Source of the DNA: Gnetum montanum
Lineage: Eukaryota > Streptophyta > Gnetopsida > Gnetales > Gnetaceae
Assembly: GCA_015680685.1 (NCBI GenBank)
Contig: MNCI01010871.1
Coordinates: 974,518-1,038,517 of the forward strand
Reading direction: 5' to 3'
DNA length: 64,000 bases
The notes under the pieces are model-generated. The model saw only the letters and a list, made by a program, of their open reading frames with translations, searched no databases and had not been told where the DNA came from. Numbering within the stretch: position 1 is the first letter of the stretch; the number at the start of each line of letters is the position of its first letter. The position numbers were made by a program, and so were the translations under genes. Below are positions 58,860 through 64,000 of the stretch, piece after piece.

Positions 58860-61250
58860 ATTTTAAAATTTAATCATAGGGCCACTCTTACATCCTACAT
58901 AGTTGCCCTTCATAGAAGCTAACGTGAAAGAGCTATTTCCATGATTATTCATAGAGCTAAATTTTGGCTTCATATGTCGATTCTACAAGCTAATGTGGAA
59001 GATGTTGATGTGATAGAACTATTTTTTGCTTGTATTGTAGAGCTGAATTTTAGCCTACAAGCATCATCATTTTCTTTATGCTATCATGGTGAGACCAATA
59101 GTGGCATAACTTGTAAGATTCATTTCTATGAATTATACTAACATCGTAGAGCCATTGTCTAGAGCTATCTTGAAGAATTACATTTTGACTCTATGAAGGC
59201 TTAACTACAAACTTATTTCATGGCTATGTAGAACCATTTCTAGCCATCCATATATAGTCAAATTTCCATTCTTCAAATTTTTTTTAAATGGACTCCATGT
59301 ATCATATACTGAGCTCATTCTTCTTTCTATCTTCTTTGATGATACAAAGCTAATTAAGTAGAGTTGTCTTGTAAGGCTAATTTTTCGTTCTACGAGCTTT
59401 CCTCTATATGTTGGTGTAGAAAAACAATGACGTAGCTCATAGGACTATTTTTACTTCCTTTAGTAGAGTCGGATTTAGTTCTATAGATCCACCTCAAGGA
59501 AGAAACATACATGGTGAAAGAAGCATTATAGCTATGGGGTTAAGCTTATTATTCATAGAGCTATTTTGTAGAATTATTTTTTGGTTCTATGAAATAGACC
59601 TTCTCAATAGTTAACATGGAAAAAGCTAACATGCCAGGTGCTGACATGGAATAGTTTGTTCATAGAAGAGAAATATGGTTCTATTAACCAAGTTGTTATC
59701 AAGAATATGACATAACAAATGCTCTAATGGTAGAGCTCTCTTGTAGAAGAGAAATTTAACTCTACAAACTGGCTCTACAAGGTGGTTGTCATTGCATATG
59801 CTGATGTGGCAAAGTTTATTTTACACCTGCTTTGTAGAACCATATTTTATCTCTATGAGAAGCATCCTTTTTCCAATGCCAATGTAGAAAAATAAAAGTG
59901 GGGCTCCTTAGTGAGGTTGAATTTTGACTCTACAAACATCACTTTTTTTCTAAGAGTTGACTTTGCAAAGCCAAGAAATGTCTAATTTCTAGCTCTAACT
60001 TTGGGTAATGATGTGGCTCATAGAATTGCTTCTACTTCTTCTTGTAGAACCAATTTTGCTTCTATGAACCTCACTAAGTAGCTTATTTAGCAAAAATGAG
60101 AATATAGCTATGGGGTTGAGCTTATCACTCATAGAGCTATTTTGTAGAATCCATTTTTAGTTCTATGAACCATGCCTTCTTAGCAACTAACATGGTGAAA
60201 GCTAACGTAGCTGATGTTGACATGGAAGAGTTTGTTCATAGAATAGAAATTTGGCTTTAGTAAACTAGCTCTACACCAAGATGCTGACATGGGATTCACT
60301 AACTTAAAAAGTATTTCTATAGAATCTCTTTTTTACTCAATAAATCTAGTGCTACATAACAAACTAACATGGAAGAATCATTTTGGAGAGATAATATTCA
60401 ATTCTAAGAGCTCACTATGTATGCTGATATGGTAAGATCATTTCAAAGCTTTCTTTCCAAACTAGTTTCCTTAGTTCTACAAGGTTATTGACTTTTGAAG
60501 AGTTGACATGGAGAGGTTGATCCGCATGGCTAACATGGCTTGTAGAACTAATTTTAGCTTTTATTTGTAGATCCATACTTTGGTTCTATGAACAGATGCT
60601 AATTAGAGAGCTTACACAATAGAGCTACTTAGTATAATCATTTAAAGTTCTATGAACCTCCACATGGAAAAACAAATTTCACTAAAACTTTTAAGCTTCA
60701 TGAATGTTAGCTGCATTAATGAAGCTAATGTGGTAGAACTGAAAATAAGCTTTTTCGTGAGTAGAGTTTTCATTCTACATACAAGCTCTTTTAACTCTCC
60801 AAGACCAAATGATGATGTGGCTTATAGAACCATTTTGTAGAGTCTCTTTTTCACTCTTCAAGTTATCATAAGATGATACCTACATGAAAGAGACAATTTG
60901 TGGATCTACTTTTTTACTCTACAAGCTAACTTCATATAACCATTGATGTATCCATAGGATCACTTCATAAAGCTACTTTAATGCTTTAAACCTTAGAGCT
61001 AACTTGGCAAAGCCATTCTCATGTTATCTTATGGATTACAAACTCAGCTCTACAAACTCATCATTACGTTTAAATCGTAGAACTAATAAAAGCTTTTCTT
61101 TGTAGAGCCACTTATCCATTCTACAATCCACCTCTACATTTGTAAAGCTTAATTCAGTAGGGCTACTTCTTCTCATTCTTTACCAAACCAAGGTTTCCAC
61201 TCTACTAGATGATGTGGCAAAACCTTCCTTTTTTTAAACTGAGCTCTTTC
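58860..61250. repeat. Hairpin-motif array in O1 5' LTR
   Basis: The same motif family as at 33780-35700: TTTTGTAGAA(C)C followed within a few bases by GGTTCTATGAA, with GCTAATGTGG/ACATGG spacers. Clear examples lie near 59229, 59564, 59831, 60042, 60139 and 60810. Distances vary (about 97 to 211 bp). Confidence 0.6.
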
Positions 61251-61919
61251 TCTTTAAAGTGAGGGTTTCTGTTGTTACTCAACTATTTTCTTTATTTCAT
61301 TGCCATGAAATGGATTCTTAAGCCTTACAATTCCATTTTTGATATGCTCAACTTACCTACAACTAGGAAATAAAAATTTAAGCTAAAACTAAGCCACAAG
61401 CTCTACACTTAATGCCCAATTAAATTAATTTGTGCAATGCCTCATTTGACTTGAAAACCTTAGCTTTTCAATTTTGTAAATAACATATCAAAAATCCTTG
61501 GAAAGATATGTTCAACTTTGAAACTCTTATTCTACATATTTAAAATGTGTTGCATCTCTGTTAGGGCTTTTTTTCAAAAAAAATTAATTGGAAATCATCT
61601 TAACAATTACTTGACAGCTCAAATCCTAGCTCATTCTTACTATGAGATTTTATTTCAAAAATGAAACTTATTCTTTGCTCTAAAAATGCTACCATGAATT
61701 AAGCTTTCGAACAAAGGGTACAAGCTCAAAGCAATCTTTTGTTAAATATTCCTTTGACCATTTATTCTACCTTTATTTCAAAACTTGCTTTGCTTTCATG
61801 GCATCATAACAAGAATTGAGTTCATAATTATAATCCTAAACTATTCTGTGCCTAGGTCAATTATTGCACCAACAATTTCCCCTCATGCCTACGGTAAATT
61901 GTTGCATGATTACAGAGTT

Positions 61920-62410
61920 AATGAAAATTGTTCAAACATTGATATATTGAAAATATAATGATTCTTCTATGATGGTTTCATTTTTTTTTTAATTTATTGA
62001 AATGATATTATAGGTGGGTTTTAGTAATTTATCATGATTTTTCAAGTTGTAAGAGAATGTTATGTTTTCTTCATTTTTTCACTTATTTCCTTGCTATTTG
62101 ACTCTATTTTTTCTTACTCTTATTTTTCATACTATAGAAAAAGATTATAGTTATTATGGCATAGATATTAGTGGTTTTATAGAGTTATTTTGCATATGTT
62201 GCTATTTGTATTAGCCATCATAACCTTAGGTCATGATGATTCATGGCTAGCTTGTGATGTACATAAATATCTCGACATACTTTTTGGGGATCATAATACA
62301 CATTGTGATAAAAATAGAGATACTACAAAGGTGGTGTTGGAACCCAAAATAAGTTAAACATAGTTACACTCTACGATATATAGTTCAATTAAAACTTTAT
62401 ATAACTCATC
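61920..62410. other. No gene seen
   Basis: AT-rich sequence continuing the flank of O1. No coding or repeat signal was recognised apart from poly-T runs. Confidence 0.4.
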
Positions 62411-62490
62411 ATTACCCACTAGAATTAAACCCATAACTTGAAGTTTCCAAATCAAGTATCTTACCAATAGGCTAACACTTCATTGTTGAA
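62411..62490 (-). repeat. Possible tRNA-derived SINE fragment
   Basis: The minus strand reads TAGCCTATTGGTAAGATACT (A-box-like) and, about 25 bp later, TATGGGTTTAATTCTAG (B-box-like). The spacing is typical of the tRNA-like head of plant SINEs. No poly-A/T tail or TSD was identified. Confidence 0.35.
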
Positions 62491-62726
62491 AATAGAGATA
62501 TAACAAATATTTTGTGTGTATATAATAGATGGAAAAATTATTCTTGAAGGTTATAGTCTAGGACTTAAAAGTCTATGCATCCAAAACATAGTCTTTGTGG
62601 TCTAAAACCAAGAGAGTTAAAGGTTAAAACTAAAACCAAAAAACTTGAATGAGAAGTGAACCAAACTGAAAATCCATATGCTAGTTGAGATGAGAATGTT
62701 GACTAAGGGGTTTGCAACTAAATTAG

Positions 62727-63563
62727 TGATGAGTGGTGAGGTACCCCTACACTCAACCATACGAATACGAGCGTTCTCATGCATGATCCGGTCAAACTCC
62801 GTAGACGGACTAGTTGTGGCACCTAGACAATTATCCTTAGGTCGCAGTTTGATGTCTTCCCACCTGGACTAGTATTATAATTGTCACATATGGTTTAGTC
62901 CAGAGTGAGGTGTATGATGTGTTCCAAATTCTAACGCTACTCCTGAAGGCAATGAAAAATAATATTAACTAAGCTAAGCTAGAAGGAAAAAGGGTAAGAA
63001 AATCTAATCTAGCCTAAGTGCGATGAGTAGCCGATTCTTTGATCATCCGTACACATCTTGGACCTCGTGCACTACTAACACTAGGATTACAAAGTGTAGA
63101 TCCTAGGTACACCACTGGGATACCAAGTAGTCACACTTAAATGCTCGTAATCAAGTCATACTCATTCCGCATTACTAGGAGATAAGGGTGAGAGAGAAAG
63201 TAGTAAATAACAATTAAATAAATAAATAACAAAGTGAATGCTGCAATGATGAAGTAATCTTGATCTTTATTTCTGGTCATGTGCATGTCCAAGTACTTCA
63301 CACTTGAATAAAGAATGCCATACAATTACATTCACCACACTGTGGACAGACATGGGAAAAATAATCTATCTCTGGAGTGATCAAACTACCACAGCTTCGC
63401 TACTTCTATTCTATGGTCTTTCAAGGGAGAGCCACTTCTTATTTATAGACATTGTGGTGGATTATGCTATCACATATGCAATATCATAGGGAAGACGCGA
63501 TATCACGTACGCGATATCGCGAGGGATGCGATATCACAGCCCATGCGATATTGCATCCCATCA
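62727..63563 (-). repeat. X3 3' LTR
   Basis: An 837-bp LTR with ends TGATGAGTGGTGAGG...TCCCATCA. A dense block of GCGATATC palindromes (63480-63555) precedes TATA-like CTATAAATAAG on the minus strand (about 63445-63435). Confidence 0.88.
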
Positions 63564-63576
63564 TACCCCCAAGACT
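63564..63576 (-). promoter_or_regulatory. X3 polypurine tract
   Basis: The minus strand reads AGTCTTGGGGGTA directly before LTR start TGATGGGATG. Confidence 0.8.
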
Positions 63577-63732
63577 GAATAAAAACTTGTCCTTGAGTTA
63601 CAAAGAGAACAAGCTTCATTGATTACATAGTGGATAGGTATGGGATTATTAATTCAAAAAAAGAAATGGAATAATACCGTAGTGTGGAAAGATACAACAT
63701 AGAAAAATACTACAACTACAAAAAATGGGAAC

Positions 63733-64000
63733 TCATGTAGTTCCTGGTGGCAGTGGCTCCTCCATGGGTGCTTTCTCTTTGTCTTGTGCTCCAGGCTTTG
63801 AAGCTTGATGGCATTGAAGTATGGCCTGGAGCTTCTCCTCTTTGGTTTGAGGATCTTGTGTCATCCATGCGAGTGTTTCGATGTTTGATGGAGTTGTCAC
63901 CTCCCTCAAATATGGTAGTTGCAGGAACATCTGGTTGGCTTTGACATACCATGCCGTGAACACCCGTCGTTCCTCTTCATAGGCTCTGGCTTTGTCCTTG
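63733..64000 (-). CDS. X3 3' ORF, C-terminal part (partial)
   Basis: It is open from the window edge to the stop at 63733-63735, giving about 88 residues: KDKARAYEEERRVFTAWYVK, ANQMFLQLPYLREVTTPSN, IETLAWMTQDPQTKEEKLQA and the end KEKAPMEEPLPPGTT. The decayed X1 3' ORF shows the same ending (ANQMFP, PSNIGTSARTMHDPQIEEEK, PMEEPPPLGTT), so this is a conserved family X protein. The N-terminal Athila-like domain would lie beyond the window. The composition is helical and charged. No enzymatic motif is visible. Confidence 0.65.
   Translation of the reverse strand, partial: KDKARAYEEERRVFTAWYVKANQMFLQLPYLREVTTPSNIETLAWMTQDPQTKEEKLQAILQCHQASKPGAQDKEKAPMEEPLPPGTT

Larger units (their letters stand above)
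24520..61914 (-). mobile_element. Giant Tat/Ogre-like gypsy element O1 with LTRs over 6 kb
   Basis: Two very long direct repeats (24520-36380 with G nested inside, and 54809-61914) flank minus-strand gag, protease, two RNase H-type segments, RT and integrase. The polypurine tract abuts the left repeat at 36381. Flanks are GAGTG (24515-24519) and GAGTT (61915-61919). Together they restore the sequence of the uninterrupted paralogous unit at about 24195. After removing nested G, the copia solo LTR and Z, O1 is about 20 kb. Sequence order and size fit Ogre-type Tat elements. The LTRs are unusually long even for that group. Confidence 0.8.
54809..61914 (-). repeat. O1 5' LTR (right), about 7.1 kb
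   Basis: It aligns with the left LTR over its whole length with scattered substitutions and indels. In the sampled 66-bp stretch at 57361 versus 32584 I count about five differences. It contains ORFX remains and the hairpin-motif array. Its outer end is near ATTACA (61914), followed by GAGTT. Confidence 0.82.
62727..64000 (-). mobile_element. Family X element X3, runs off the window
   Basis: The 3' LTR, polypurine tract and end of the 3' ORF are present. The rest lies beyond 64000. The left flank is ATTAG (62722-62726); the matching TSD would be outside the window. Coding sequence here is open to the edge and CpGs are common, so X3 looks younger than X1 and G. Confidence 0.82.

Overview
The window looks like intergenic DNA from a plant with a large, repeat-rich nuclear genome. 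It is AT-rich and full of decayed Ty1/copia and Ty3/gypsy LTR retrotransposons, with a LINE relic and possible SINE. Almost every reading frame is broken by stops and frameshifts, and many former CpGs appear as TG/CA. A gymnosperm or another large-genome plant would fit, but the species cannot be fixed from this sequence. I see no intact host gene. The only host-gene-like sequence is a broken DGAT3-like copy carried inside a mobile element.

The layout can be read as nested insertions. Left half: a LINE (1-994, resuming about 21391) is split by a copia-type solo LTR (995-1446, 6089-6472, 21060-21390). That LTR is split again by two gypsy elements: X1 (1447-6088, minus strand) and chromovirus Y (6473-21059, plus strand, TSD AGAGA on both sides). 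Inside Y lie an unidentified spliced-gene relic, copia element C1 (8106-14153, minus strand) and a 45-bp minisatellite. A family X solo LTR with TSD GTAAT (22214-23139) follows in the LINE tail.

Right half: a giant Tat/Ogre-like gypsy element, here called O1 (24520-61914, minus strand, flanks GAGTG/GAGTT), sits at the end of a 278-bp tandem duplication. Its two LTRs are about 6.3 and 7.1 kb. Both contain remains of the same long minus-strand ORF and an array of hairpin-forming motifs. Its domain order is gag, protease, archaeal-type RNase H, RT, RNase H, integrase. O1 is interrupted by three insertions. G is a family X element in its 3' LTR (25408-30950, TSD GGTAG). A copia solo LTR lies at 41026-42347. 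Gypsy element Z lies at 42931-53588 (TSD ATTCT). The right LTR of Z is in turn split by a 2.7-kb element (50355-53068, TSD GTATC) that carries the DGAT3-like pseudogene. After O1 come unassigned DNA with a possible SINE and the start of another family X element, X3, which runs off the window at 64000.

No genes here work together in a pathway. The relationships are those of insertion history: LTR pairs, polypurine tracts, target-site duplications and reading frames that resume across insertions. Assembly gaps lie at 13193, 30561-30657 and 52307-52889.
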